Shown: positions 25,552 to 33,371 of the stretch, piece by piece
How the letters are laid out: each line of letters begins with the position of its first letter
Position numbering within the stretch: the stretch's first letter is position 1
NCBI RefSeq assembly: GCF_020829665.1
Contig: NZ_JAIVFT010000001.1
Location: forward strand, 1-64,000
Length of the DNA stretch: 64,000 nucleotides
Reading direction: 5' to 3'
DNA from: Nostoc sp. CHAB 5824
GTDB taxonomy: Bacteria > Cyanobacteriota > Cyanobacteriia > Cyanobacteriales > Nostocaceae
The notes under the pieces: generated by a model
Seen by the model: the letters and a program-made list of their open reading frames with translations, nothing else
What the model was told of the DNA's origin: nothing
Database searches by the model: none
Program-made: the position numbers and the translations under genes

Positions 25552-25638
25552 CCATATAATCACCCTGTACAGAGTATTCATACAGAACATTTCCATATAA
25601 AATCCCTAATACAGACATTATGCAGAATATCTCCATGC
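25552..25638 (+). repeat. Imperfect ~41-bp direct repeat
   Basis: Two consecutive units share TTCCATATAA, CCCT, TACAGA and CAGAA blocks in the same order, followed by the start of a third (CTCCATG). It lies between the Uma2 gene and the zinc-ribbon gene. Confidence 0.5.
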
Positions 25639-25657
25639 ATCCTCATTGATTATCTAT

Positions 25658-26263
25658 TCAATTTTCGGTGGCTTCGTTTTCAAACTCCACTTGTCTGTAC
25701 AAATCAGCGATCGCTATTTTCACATCCACCGATTCCAGCCGCAATTTCTCGTCCAAATTATACTCCGACAGCACCCATTTCCCCTGCTCGTTGCGCCGAA
25801 ACACTTCCACGCCTGGTTGAGCTACTTGTACTAAGACATATTCTTGCAAGGTTGGAGATTGGCGATATTTGGCAAATTTTTTCCCTCTATCGGCTGCTTC
25901 AGTTGAAGGTGATAGCACTTCGATAATTAAGCAGGGAAATTGTACTAATTGTGGATCGCGATCGCGTTCATCGCAAGTCACCACCACATCTGGATAAAAA
26001 TACTTTTGCCCCGGTTCTACCTGAACCTTCACATCTACAATGTATACTTCACAAGTGCGATCTGCTAGGGCATCATCTAAGAGCTTCGAGAAATTAAGAG
26101 AAACCCGATTATGGTTGCGTGTACCACCGCTCATAGCTATAACTTCGCCATCCCAATACTCGTAGCGTTGCTCTTGGGTGGGTTCCCAAACCAGATATTC
26201 TTCTGCACTCATCAAAATGTAATCGGGTAAAGCAACCATCGGCGCAATTAGGGAATGATTCAC
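25658..26263 (-). CDS. Uma2-family (DUF820) restriction-endonuclease-like protein
   Basis: The complete 201-residue protein has the typical start M-S-A-E-E-Y-L-V-W-E-P and Y-E-Y-W-D-G-E-V-I-A-M-S-G-G-T, then the PD-(D/E)xK-type core F-Y-P-D-V-V-V and I-I-E-V-L-S-P-S-T. Uma2 proteins are very numerous in cyanobacteria, and their roles (transposon-derived or nuclease) are unclear. It lies between a uvrB-tail copy and the zinc-ribbon gene. Confidence 0.88.
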   Translation of the reverse strand: MNHSLIAPMVALPDYILMSAEEYLVWEPTQEQRYEYWDGEVIAMSGGTRNHNRVSLNFSKLLDDALADRTCEVYIVDVKVQVEPGQKYFYPDVVVTCDERDRDPQLVQFPCLIIEVLSPSTEAADRGKKFAKYRQSPTLQEYVLVQVAQPGVEVFRRNEQGKWVLSEYNLDEKLRLESVDVKIAIADLYRQVEFENEATEN

Positions 26264-26315
26264 TTTATCTAGAATAGCGAAAAGGGCTTATCTTTATTCC
26301 TACCCTGACCAAGCA

Positions 26316-26358
26316 CTAACGTCCCAGCATTTTATCTGGCAGATGCTTTCTGGCGATG
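26316..26358 (-). repeat. uvrB-tail copy
   Basis: The minus strand encodes R-K-H-L-P-D-K-M-L-G-R-stop, aligned with the last residues of UvrB. It abuts the 29-bp repeat at 26353-26381. Confidence 0.75.
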
Positions 26359-26381
26359 TCTACGACGGGCTACGCCTACGC
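26353..26381 (+). repeat. 29-bp dispersed repeat
   Basis: It begins GCGATGTCTACGACGGGC and ends TACGCCTACGC, and is identical to the copy at 27076-27104. Confidence 0.85.
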
Positions 26382-26456
26382 ACACTGATTGAGATGAGCC
26401 ACCGCAGAACACCTCCAGTTCTCACAGACAAGCTTAATACGGCTAGCTCCATCGAT

Positions 26457-26858
26457 TTATTTCCATAGAAAAAGTTTAGGGTCAGATGTCTCATATGCCC
26501 CCAAAACATCATTTGGTAAGAGTTTTCCTTTACCTAATATATCGACTGAAGAACCGTCCTGAATGATGATTTTGAATAAAGGCTGTCTGCTTAGAAGCAT
26601 TGCTGCATCTAAATTAATCACCTGACCATCTTCCTTCAAAATAGCTAGAAATTCAGAGGATGATAAATACAGTTGCTCTTCATCATTTAGCTGCAAGGTT
26701 AACCTTCCGCCTTGTTTCCCTGCTGCGTCCAAATCTAAAATCTGCCACTGAGCATCTTTGTAGGTCTTTGCAAGGTAATCCGCGATTAAAGCAACCCTTT
26801 CCTCAAGACTCTCTTTAGAAGTTTGGCTCAACGTAATAGCCCACAAACTACTTTTCAT
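26457..26858 (-). CDS. Unrecognised 133-residue protein
   Basis: I do not recognise the family. The start at 26858 is fixed by an excellent AAAGGAGG ribosome site; a longer frame to 27005 overlaps another gene. The sequence alternates charged and hydrophobic stretches with A-D-Y-L-A-K-T-Y-K-D-A-Q-W and a Leu-rich second half, without signal peptide or membrane segment. It begins 13 bp after a 47-residue Pro/His-rich gene, so the two form a small operon. The pair sits in the accessory region between uvrB-tail copies. Confidence 0.65.
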   Translation of the reverse strand: MKSSLWAITLSQTSKESLEERVALIADYLAKTYKDAQWQILDLDAAGKQGGRLTLQLNDEEQLYLSSSEFLAILKEDGQVINLDAAMLLSRQPLFKIIIQDGSSVDILGKGKLLPNDVLGAYETSDPKLFLWK

Positions 26859-26871
26859 TGCTATTCCTCCT

Positions 26872-27015
26872 TTAGAATGGCTCTGGTTTTTTACTTCTGC
26901 TTGGAGTGCCTCCTGTAGGATTAGGCAACCATCGGTGCTGATGAGGTGGAGGAAGATGGTCAGGCCGAGGCGCACCATTTGGGAAAGTTGGACTGGTAAA
27001 GTCAATATCTCTCAC
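26872..27015 (-). CDS. Small Pro/His-rich protein (47 aa)
   Basis: A GTG at 27015 opens a 47-residue frame beginning M-R-D-I-D-F-T-S-P-T-F-P-N-G and containing H-L-P-P-P-H-Q-H-R-W-L-P-N-P and S-R-S-K-K-P-E-P-F at the end. Pro and basic residues dominate, with no hydrophobic core, so it may be unstructured. It ends 13 bp before the strongly initiated 133-residue gene. Composition and tight spacing suggest a real gene, though the GTG start has only a weak ribosome site. Function unknown. Confidence 0.55.
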   Translation of the reverse strand: MRDIDFTSPTFPNGAPRPDHLPPPHQHRWLPNPTGGTPSRSKKPEPF

Positions 27016-27075
27016 TAGTTGCCCTAATGCTTAATTTGATCGCCTCCTAGATTTATTCGCAATAATTCCCGAATA

Positions 27076-27104
27076 GCGATGTCTACGACGGGCTACGCCT
27101 ACGC
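27076..27104 (+). repeat. 29-bp dispersed repeat ending the Uma2 frame
   Basis: Identical to the copy at 26353-26381. Read on the minus strand it supplies the last codons and the TAG stop of the Uma2 remnant, just after A-F-P-D. Confidence 0.85.
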
Positions 27105-27539
27105 ACAATCAGGGAAGGCTAAAAGTAAAATTGTTACATCCTCTGCAAGTATGCTCTCACTGTGATATCCGTCTGGACTGGGGAGACAATACATATACAA
27201 CTTGCGTCCATTGATATTTAAAATCCAGTACTCAATAATACCTGACTTAGCATAAGCGTAGACACGGAGTGGCTTGTCGTCAGACATCGCTTTTACTTCT
27301 TGATCGTATTTGAGACTGGAATCAGCTATTTCAATCAGTAAAAACACTTCGGAAGCATGAGGATGGTGATCATCATAATGTAATGAATTGAGCTTCACTA
27401 CTGAAATATCTGGTTCTGGTTCCGAGTAATCGTCAAGTTGCACTGATGACTGAATTCTTAATAGAACTTTGTCACCCAAACGTTGACGTAATAACCTTTC
27501 TCTGAGAGTAATTGCTGATTCGTGAGCATAAGAATTCAC
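27099..27539 (-). pseudogene. Uma2-family protein, truncated and carrying an in-frame repeat
   Basis: Recognisable Uma2 blocks are L-D-D-Y-S-E-P-E-P-D-I, F-L-L-I-E-I-A-D-S-S-L-K-Y-D and G-I-I-E-Y-W-I-L-N-I. Three faults are visible. The N-terminal part before the first block is missing, replaced by a uvrB-tail junction. Residues A-M-S-D-D-K-P-L-R-V-Y-A between D-Q-E-V-K and Y-A-K-S-G come from a dispersed repeat (27256-27290). The C-terminus stops inside another repeat directly after A-F-P-D. The product is unlikely to be a working nuclease, yet the frame stays open. Confidence 0.8.
27256..27290 (-). repeat. Dispersed repeat inserted in frame in a Uma2 gene
   Basis: On the minus strand it starts GCGATGTCTGACGACAAGCC and ends CTCCGTGTCTACGC, a 35-bp relative of the 29-bp family. 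A related piece is at 56168-56193. Normal Uma2 proteins run from D-R-E-V-K straight into P-L-Y-A, so these codons are extra. Confidence 0.75.
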
Positions 27540-27584
27540 GTTAACGTCCTAGCATTTTATCCCGCAGATGTTTGATGCGATCGC
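27467..27584 (-). repeat. 118-bp segmental duplication containing a uvrB tail
   Basis: This block closely matches 29180-29297 along its length (a few mismatches and one indel). It joins the start of the Uma2 remnant to the uvrB end sequence [17 protein letters not shown], located at 27540-27584. Confidence 0.85.
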
Positions 27585-27595
27585 TTCAGCAAGTC

Positions 27596-27682
27596 ATTAA
27601 CGGCTCAAATCATCGGCGGCAGATGATCTTTCTTTGCCCTCCAGCAGCAGCTTTCGTCCGTCCGTTTCGCTGACGTGTTAGC
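27596..27682 (-). other. attC-like recombination site B
   Basis: On the minus strand this 87-bp segment begins GCTAACACGTCAGCG, has CGGACGGACG near the start, and ends GATTTGAGCCGTTAATG. The length and end motifs match site A (24286-24371). It begins about 30 bp after the stop of the GIY-YIG gene and leads into a uvrB-tail copy. Confidence 0.6.
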
Positions 27683-27712
27683 TGGCGATTGGCAGCAATG
27701 CTAAAAAAGACC

Positions 27713-28369
27713 TTAAAACATTTTCTCATTACGAATCCAACTTGGATGAACAAGATCAATAAGAACTTTTCCAGCCCAAGGCTCATTAAGTGAGGGATTT
27801 ATCATATCTGGCGCTCCATCAAAAACCTGCCGAGTTGCACGTAAAATCTTAATCCTGTGTTGCAATTCCAAGACAAGATGTTGATGTTCACGAGGAAGTA
27901 CCTTGTAGTGGCTCCATGTTTCAAAAATATGTTTAGCCAGTTCAGGAGAGCAAGCAAACCACTCACCTTGTCGCCTATCTGATTCAAAACGTTTGTGGAG
28001 TTTTCTCTCTACTTTAGAACCTCCTGGTTCAAGCGCATGAACAATTAGTTGCCCAGATGTTCCAGTTCGTAAATTCTGTAATCGACGCAGAACATCCTTG
28101 GTTCTTCCAATCTTGATCTGAAGCCCAGAGTAGGGATGAGCATTGGGAGGGGGGCCTGCCCAAGTCTCTGGAACAGAAAGAATATAGTAAATACTTTCAA
28201 CAGTTCCATACGGAAACTTCTCAAACCAATCAATCCACTTTCGCGCATCCTCTGTAGCTTGATGCTGGGTAGGGTATTTGTAGGTAGAGTAGAAAATTTC
28301 TCTCTCAGGATCGGCAACCTCTCCAATGTATTGATCAGAGTCGTCGCACTTGACCTCTACTTGAAACAT
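27713..28369 (-). CDS. GIY-YIG/T5orf172-type nuclease-domain protein
   Basis: The central part carries the GIY-YIG-like pattern I-Y-Y-I-L-S (about residue 61), I-K-I-G-R-T-K-D-V-L-R-R-L-Q-N-L-R-T-G, then V-E-R-K-L-H-K-R-F and G-E-W-F, as in the T5orf172/Mug113 branch. These proteins are often found in phage and mobile DNA. The 218-residue length includes an N-terminal extension and a helical C-terminus without known motifs. It is followed by an attC-like site, so it resembles a captured cassette. Confidence 0.75.
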   Translation of the reverse strand: MFQVEVKCDDSDQYIGEVADPEREIFYSTYKYPTQHQATEDARKWIDWFEKFPYGTVESIYYILSVPETWAGPPPNAHPYSGLQIKIGRTKDVLRRLQNLRTGTSGQLIVHALEPGGSKVERKLHKRFESDRRQGEWFACSPELAKHIFETWSHYKVLPREHQHLVLELQHRIKILRATRQVFDGAPDMINPSLNEPWAGKVLIDLVHPSWIRNEKMF

Positions 28370-28451
28370 TTCGATCTTACCTTCGATTACTTTCTAATCG
28401 AATTTAACCTTTGTCTCTAGGCTTTGTCTTCTAGGAAAAATTTTCCCAGCC

Positions 28452-28479
28452 ACATCCTCTGCAAATATGCTCTCACTGT
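28452..28479 (-). pseudogene. Remnant of a Uma2 C-terminal segment
   Basis: The 28 bp match 27136-27163 of the Uma2 remnant with one difference (ACATCCTCTGCAAATATGCT start). Together with the following uvrB tail this shows that a Uma2-uvrB-tail unit once stood here and was mostly deleted. Confidence 0.6.
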
Positions 28480-28500
28480 TTATTAGGCGAATATTGGTCA

Positions 28501-28553
28501 GCAGAAGATTCACGTTAACGTCCTAGCATGTTATCGCGCAGATGTTTAATGCG
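28501..28553 (-). repeat. uvrB-tail copy
   Basis: The minus strand encodes R-I-K-H-L-R-D-N-M-L-G-R-stop followed by the same ACGTGAATCTT downstream sequence as uvrB itself. It runs directly into a variant of the 29-bp repeat (28549-28577). Confidence 0.85.
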
Positions 28554-28590
28554 ATGTCTACGACGGGCTATTCGGCGTCGCGCATGGAGA

Positions 28591-28604
28591 AGCTAACGGT
28601 TAGG
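28591..28604 (-). other. Collapsed attC-like site C
   Basis: On the minus strand GCCTAACCGTTAGC joins the two outer boxes of an attC site (RYYYAAC and GTTAGC) with nothing between, as expected after deletion of the central stem. It lies 12 bp beyond the stop of the RelE-type toxin gene. Confidence 0.5.
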
Positions 28605-28615
28605 CTGCTGGGGCG

Positions 28616-28885
28616 CTACAACCTTTGAAGCAACTCGTCATACTCTGCATGTGCGCCAATCCAGAACCAGTAAATGTGATCGTCCTGCAACAAGCCAAGA
28701 ACGCGGTAGTCTAAACTAACACGAGCCGAATAGATTGGTTGGCGCTGGCTAACTCGTTTGAACTGAAGACTATTGTGGTAAGGGTCTGAACGCCAAAGAG
28801 CATAGGCAATGGCCGCTTGTTCTTGAACTGATACAGGAAGCTCATCAAGTTTCTTGCGAAATACCTTTGTAACACTTGACTTCAT
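28616..28885 (-). CDS. RelE/ParE-superfamily toxin
   Basis: The 89-residue basic protein has the RelE/ParE layout: helix F-R-K-K-L-D-E-L-P, then L-Q-F-K-R-V, Y-S-A-R-V-S-L-D-Y-R-V-L-G and the end strand Y-W-F-W-I-G-A-H-A-E-Y-D. Such toxins usually cut mRNA on the ribosome or block gyrase. Its ATG overlaps the end of the upstream antitoxin gene by 4 bp. The pair occupies one cassette between a uvrB-tail duplication and site C. Confidence 0.85.
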   Translation of the reverse strand: MKSSVTKVFRKKLDELPVSVQEQAAIAYALWRSDPYHNSLQFKRVSQRQPIYSARVSLDYRVLGLLQDDHIYWFWIGAHAEYDELLQRL

Positions 28886-29112
28886 TGCCCAGAAGGAAAA
28901 ACGTCAGCTAGAGGAGTGATGTCGCCAGCAGTAATTTCCTGCCGTACCATATCAGCTAGACGATCCCATTGAGCATCTGTTGTAAATTCAAACTGAGCTT
29001 TCCATGTCTGCTCATCCTCTATCTCGGCAAGGAGACGAGCAGCGATCGCATCCTGTTCGGCAACAGGTAGAGTTTTCAGTTGGGCGATCGCACGCTCAAG
29101 TAACTCAGTCAT
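28882..29112 (-). CDS. Antitoxin of a type II toxin-antitoxin pair
   Basis: This short acidic protein has an N-terminal helix-rich part (E-L-L-E-R-A-I-A-Q-L-K-T-L-P-V-A-E-Q-D-A-I-A-A-R-L-L-A) common in cyanobacterial antitoxins, and an acidic C-terminal half expected to wrap the toxin. It overlaps the toxin gene by 4 bp (ATGA), the usual antitoxin-first order. The ATG at 29112 is preferred to a GTG three codons earlier. Confidence 0.8.
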   Translation of the reverse strand: MTELLERAIAQLKTLPVAEQDAIAARLLAEIEDEQTWKAQFEFTTDAQWDRLADMVRQEITAGDITPLADVFPSGQ

Positions 29113-29179
29113 GGCTACCACACTCTTAAAACGTAAATGGCATCTTCTCCATTATCACTTCTTGGTGGCAAGTTGAGCG

Positions 29180-29297
29180 CTTTGTCACCCAAACGTTGAA
29201 GTAATAACCTTTCTATAAGGATAATTGCTGATTTGTGAGCATAAGATTCACGTTAACGCCCCAGCATTTTATCTCGCAGATGTTTAATGCGATCGCG
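29180..29297 (-). repeat. Segmental duplication spanning the uvrB stop
   Basis: The partner of 27467-27584. Here it is the genuine uvrB end plus a remnant of the Uma2 start (CTTTGTCACCCAAACGTTGA onwards on the plus strand). Confidence 0.85.
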
Positions 29298-31250
29298 CAA
29301 TTTTGCCGCTTCTTCAAATTCCAGTTTCTTTGCCGCCTCTTTCATTTGTGCTTCTAAGAGAGTAATCAACCCTGGAATCTGTTCTAATGGCAGTTCATCT
29401 ATATGTTCATCTACAACTTTCAAGTCTGTTGCATTTAACCGTCGAGATACATCTAAAAAAGCCAAAATCGCATTACTTGATTTTTTCACAATTGGTTGTG
29501 GTGTAATTCCATGCAGTCGATTATGTGCAGTTTGAATCCCACGCCGCCGATCTGTTTCATCAATGGCTTTAATCATACTACCTGTCAGGTTATCGGCATA
29601 CAAAATCGCTTGTCCCTGGATGTGACGCGCGGCTCTACCAATAGTTTGAATTAAGGAACGCTCGGTTCGCAGGAAACCTTCTTTATCTGCATCCATAATT
29701 GCTACTAATGAAACTTCGGGTAAATCCAACCCTTCCCGCAGCAAATTCACGCCAACCAAAACATCAAATTTCCCCTCGCGCAAGTTCTGCAAAATTTCAA
29801 TGCGCTCAATAGAAGTAATCTCGGAATGTAAATACCGTACCCTTATACCGTGGTCTTGCAAATATTCGGTTAAATCTTCCGCCATCCGCTTAGTTAATGT
29901 GGTAATTAACACTCGTTCATGGCGATCGGCTCTATCTTTAATTTCTCCCAATAAATCATCAATTTGTCCTTCTGTAGGACGGACAGAAATTTCTGGATCA
30001 ACCACTCCAGTTGGTCGAATTACTTGTTCAACTACATGATCTTCAGAAAGTTCTAATTCCCAATTTCCCGGAGTTGCTGAAACAAAAATACACTGATTTA
30101 CCTTTTGCCAGAATTCTTCTGCTTTTAAAGGACGGTTATCGGCAGCACTAGGAAGACGAAATCCATGTTCAATTAAAACTTTTTTTCTGGCTTGATCACC
30201 GTTATACATGCCGCGGATTTGGGGCACTGTAACGTGAGATTCATCTATAACTAGTAGCCAATCTTTGGGAAAATAATCAATTAAACATTCTGGTGCTTCT
30301 CCAGCTTGCCTTCCTGCTAAATGACGAGAATAGTTCTCAACGCCGTTGCAGTAACCCACTTCGCGCAGCATTTCTAGGTCATAGCGTGTACGTTGATCTA
30401 TGCGTTGCGCTTCTAATAGTTTCCCAGCTTGTTCTAAGTCTAGTTTTTGTTGTTTTAACTCGGCGGCGATATCATTACAAGCTACTTCTAACCGTTCTTC
30501 TGGTGTGACAAAGTGACGTGCGGGGTAAACATTCACCGCTTCCAAACTTTTGAGAATTTCACCTGTCACGGGGTCAATATAGCGAATCGCGTCAATTTCA
30601 TCACCAAAGAATTCGACGCGAATAATTCGGTCTTCATACGCTGGGCCAATTTCTAAGACATCGCCTCGGACGCGAAATTTTCCCCGACCCATTTCTATGT
30701 CATTGCGGCTATATTGAACATTTGCCAAATCTCGTAAAATTTGACGTTGATTTACTTCCATACCTATCTGAAGGGGGATGGCAGCTTTCAGATATTCTGC
30801 TGGCATTCCCAAACCATAGATGCAACTGATGGAAGCAACGACAATCACATCACGACGTTCAAAAAGCGATCGCGTCGCTGAATGCCGCAACATATCAATT
30901 TCATCATTAATCGCTGCCGTTTTTTCAATATAAGTGTCGGTAACGGGAATATACGCTTCTGGCTGATAGTAATCGTAGTAGCTAACAAAATACTCGACTG
31001 CGTTGTTGGGGAAGAAATCCCGCAACTCGTTACAAAGTTGTGCAGCGAGGGTTTTGTTATGCGCCAGAACTAACGTAGGCTTGCCAATTTTCTCTATTAC
31101 TGCTGCTACCGAAAATGTCTTACCAGTTCCAGTGGCTCCTAGTAAAGTTTGGTAACGATTACCAGCTTGGATACTAGCAGTGAGTTGTGCGATCGCTTGT
31201 GGTTGATCGCCTGTGGGACTAAAGGGAGCTTGAAGACAAAATTCTGTCAT
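29253..31250 (-). CDS. uvrB: Excinuclease ABC subunit B
   Basis: UvrB is the damage-verifying helicase-like subunit of nucleotide excision repair. From the ATG at 31250 the product has 665 residues, the normal length. Visible are the Walker A G-A-T-G-T-G-K-T, the beta-hairpin [12 protein letters not shown], the D-E-S-H motif II variant, Q-T-I-G-R-A-A-R motif VI, and the C-terminal UVR motif [12 protein letters not shown]. An 18-residue extension to 31304 is unlikely. Its last ~45 bp recur several times downstream. Confidence 0.97.
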   Translation of the reverse strand: MTEFCLQAPFSPTGDQPQAIAQLTASIQAGNRYQTLLGATGTGKTFSVAAVIEKIGKPTLVLAHNKTLAAQLCNELRDFFPNNAVEYFVSYYDYYQPEAYIPVTDTYIEKTAAINDEIDMLRHSATRSLFERRDVIVVASISCIYGLGMPAEYLKAAIPLQIGMEVNQRQILRDLANVQYSRNDIEMGRGKFRVRGDVLEIGPAYEDRIIRVEFFGDEIDAIRYIDPVTGEILKSLEAVNVYPARHFVTPEERLEVACNDIAAELKQQKLDLEQAGKLLEAQRIDQRTRYDLEMLREVGYCNGVENYSRHLAGRQAGEAPECLIDYFPKDWLLVIDESHVTVPQIRGMYNGDQARKKVLIEHGFRLPSAADNRPLKAEEFWQKVNQCIFVSATPGNWELELSEDHVVEQVIRPTGVVDPEISVRPTEGQIDDLLGEIKDRADRHERVLITTLTKRMAEDLTEYLQDHGIRVRYLHSEITSIERIEILQNLREGKFDVLVGVNLLREGLDLPEVSLVAIMDADKEGFLRTERSLIQTIGRAARHIQGQAILYADNLTGSMIKAIDETDRRRGIQTAHNRLHGITPQPIVKKSSNAILAFLDVSRRLNATDLKVVDEHIDELPLEQIPGLITLLEAQMKEAAKKLEFEEAAKLRDRIKHLRDKMLGR

Positions 31251-31503
31251 ACAATTTTGCTGAAAATACCCTATCTCATGGTGACGATTTCGCCCTGTAT
31301 TCATTGTAGCTGGGTTATTAAAGCAAATAAATAGTAATAATTTTTTACAAAAATTATTTATTTAAATTTACTTATGTATCAGTTTTAAAGATTCTTATAT
31401 CTATATGAGGTTTTTTAAGGTTAAACTCTAATGTATATAGGAAAAAATTTCATCTTTCCTTAATTATTGTAAAATTCAATTAACAAACCAGAGGTTTTCG
31501 TTT

Positions 31504-31968
31504 ATGACTATTAGCAACGCTGGCAAAGCAACTAGTTCTCGGCAAAAGTATGCCAAGTCTCAAGGGGAAGCTACAGAGGAAGTTGAAAATCAACAAGACC
31601 AGAGCTTGAATGCTGATAAAGTCGACGAAGTTAATGAACTGCCAGTTGGAGCTTCTGGAACACTCGCCATTTCTGGAATTCGTCCCATAGGCGCTAGCGA
31701 CTTAGAGGTTGCTGAACACCTCTCAATTGCTGGGGTGCGTCCCGTTAGCACCAGTAGCTTGGAAGTAGTTGAAACCTATAACTCAATGGGTATTCGTCCA
31801 ATTGGCGCTAATACATTCCAAGTCGTTGAAAGTATGAATCTCTCTGGGATTCGTCCAATTGGCTCAAGTTTATTGGTAATTGATGAAAGCTATTCAACAT
31901 TCGGTAATCGTCCGATAGCATCAAATGAGATTGACAATTCTGAAAATCTGATGGGTTTTCTAGATTAG
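31504..31968 (+). CDS. 19-residue-repeat protein (GIRPIG repeats)
   Basis: I do not recognise a named family. After a polar, Gln/Glu-rich N-terminus (about 1-50) come four and a half repeats of 19 residues with the pattern G-I-R-P-I-G-x-S-x-L-x-V-V-E: starts read GIRPIG, GVRPVS, GIRPIG, GIRPIG, GNRPIA. There is no signal peptide or membrane segment. It has its own terminator (31998-32029). The regular beta-turn-like motif could form a solenoid, a binding surface or a multi-core precursor, but no function is assigned. Confidence 0.7.
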   Translation: MTISNAGKATSSRQKYAKSQGEATEEVENQQDQSLNADKVDEVNELPVGASGTLAISGIRPIGASDLEVAEHLSIAGVRPVSTSSLEVVETYNSMGIRPIGANTFQVVESMNLSGIRPIGSSLLVIDESYSTFGNRPIASNEIDNSENLMGFLD

Positions 31969-31997
31969 ACAAATAAAATAATCTCCATAAGTTTGTT

Positions 31998-32029
31998 AAC
32001 CCAGTTTCTGTACGGAACTGGGTTTTTTT
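31998..32029 (+). terminator. Intrinsic terminator after the repeat protein
   Basis: AACCCAGTT (31998-32006) pairs with AACTGGGTT (32016-32024), followed by a run of seven T. Confidence 0.9.
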
Positions 32030-32164
32030 AGCTAGAAACTTAAAAGTAAAGATGACAATATTTGCACTTATTCTATGTCTTTTAGCATAGATAACTAAAC
32101 TCTTGTAACTTTATTTTGTATTCACCCAATAGCCAGGACGCTTACTACAATTACCTTTCTTAAT

Positions 32165-32194
32165 CACGAATTACGAATTACGAATTACGAATTA
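32165..32194 (+). repeat. Short tandem repeat ACGAATT
   Basis: Four consecutive 7-bp units of ACGAATT/ACGAATTA type in the 352-bp gap before csbD; the remainder of that gap shows no gene. Confidence 0.8.
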
Positions 32195-32320
32195 TTGAAT
32201 ATGCCTTGTGGTGGAAGGCTTTAGCAAAAAGTTTAAGCTACTGTGTAAAGGTAATAACAAAGGATTTCAAAGTTATTTCATAGCTTTGAACTAAACTTTT
32301 CATAAAATAAGGAGTCCAAA

Positions 32321-32503
32321 ATGAGCTTAGAAGAACGGGCTAAAGCGACTGCTAAAAATATTGAAGGTAAAGCCCAAGAAGCAGCAGCAGAAGTTACTGG
32401 AGATCCAAAAGATAAAGCCGAAGGCAAAGCGAAACAAGCTGAGAGCGAAGTACGTCAGGGCATTGAAGACGTAAAAGATAACGTCAAGAAAAAAATTGAC
32501 TAA
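32321..32503 (+). CDS. CsbD-family stress protein
   Basis: The 60-residue, Lys/Glu/Ala-rich hydrophilic protein has the CsbD pattern A-K-A-T-A-K-N-I-E-G-K-A-Q-E-A, T-G-D-P-K-D-K-A-E-G-K-A-K-Q-A. CsbD proteins are general-stress-induced and their mechanism is unknown. An AAGGAG ribosome site fixes the ATG. It stands alone between AT-rich gaps. Confidence 0.9.
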   Translation: MSLEERAKATAKNIEGKAQEAAAEVTGDPKDKAEGKAKQAESEVRQGIEDVKDNVKKKID

Positions 32504-32660
32504 TAATTCAAATTTTTTGTAAAAAATTTAGGGATATAAATGGGGTGGATTCCATTTTTGCAAAAAAGCATGAAGTGTTCAAGACTCAATGCTATACCTC
32601 TTTTTTATCCTCTTAGCAAGTGTGGAGAATTAAAAGGCTAGCTTGATTTGTAAAACTCTT

Positions 32661-32689
32661 GTAGAGACGTAATAAATATACGTCTCTAC
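32661..32689 (+). repeat. Perfect 11-bp-stem palindrome
   Basis: GTAGAGACGTA (32661-32671) is inverted at 32679-32689 with a 7-nt loop, in the 318-bp gap between csbD and the lipoprotein gene. It is a member of the GAGACG hairpin family; no T run follows, so it may be structural rather than a terminator. Confidence 0.7.
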
Positions 32690-32821
32690 ATTACAGAATG
32701 AATTTCTTACAGATTAGAGGAATAACCTCTAGAAATTCCAACTTTATAAATGCAAGCAATTAGTTTGAATATACAACCTATTCTATCTGTTGTTTAAAAT
32801 GTTTTTTCAGGAGGTAAAAAA

Positions 32822-33259
32822 ATGATTCTGCTTCAGCAAAGTCGCAAAATATTAGCGACTTTCCTTTTAATCGGAGTACTGATGATAACTACCGCCTGTG
32901 GCGGTGCAGTCTCACAAGTTGATCGCCCAACTACCCCCTCAGCAATTAGCCAAGATGTAACTTATGCAGAGTTAGAGCGAGGCAATACTCCAGGAGGACA
33001 AACTTTTGGTAACTGGGTTGTACAAACATCTCACGGATTAGTTCAGGACGCTTATGTTCGTGATAACAACAAACTCGGTGTTGTAATTTCCTCTAAAGTT
33101 CGTCCTAACGAAGTGCGACCATTAGCAAAATCTTTAGTTCAAGGTTTTCATAAAAACTTCCCCAAACAAGACATAAAGGTTTTGATTTACGCACCTGATA
33201 AACAATTGATTTTGACTACTGAATATGACACTCAAACTAATCAAGTTAAGTATACCTAA
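32822..33259 (+). CDS. Putative lipoprotein
   Basis: A basic start, a hydrophobic helix and the lipobox I-T-T-A-C (Cys at about residue 26) predict a lipid-anchored exported protein of 145 residues. The mature part is polar, with repeated strands such as G-Q-T-F-G-N-W-V-V-Q and V-L-I-Y-A-P-D-K-Q-L-I-L-T-T-E-Y-D. An AGGAGG site precedes the ATG. I do not recognise the family. Confidence 0.8.
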   Translation: MILLQQSRKILATFLLIGVLMITTACGGAVSQVDRPTTPSAISQDVTYAELERGNTPGGQTFGNWVVQTSHGLVQDAYVRDNNKLGVVISSKVRPNEVRPLAKSLVQGFHKNFPKQDIKVLIYAPDKQLILTTEYDTQTNQVKYT

Positions 33260-33371
33260 TTGTTGTATTTGCAATGACAACTTGAAGATAGTTTGATGAA
33301 TTCGGATTTGGAATTATGGCTTGCAAATACTAGCCTTCCAAAGAATTGGCGAAAAAAAGGAGAGAAATAAA

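Noticed and set aside
26385..26456. A further attC site after the 133-residue gene
   Set aside because: The segment has GCTAGCC at one end and a small internal stem, but the second outer box is missing; too degenerate to call.
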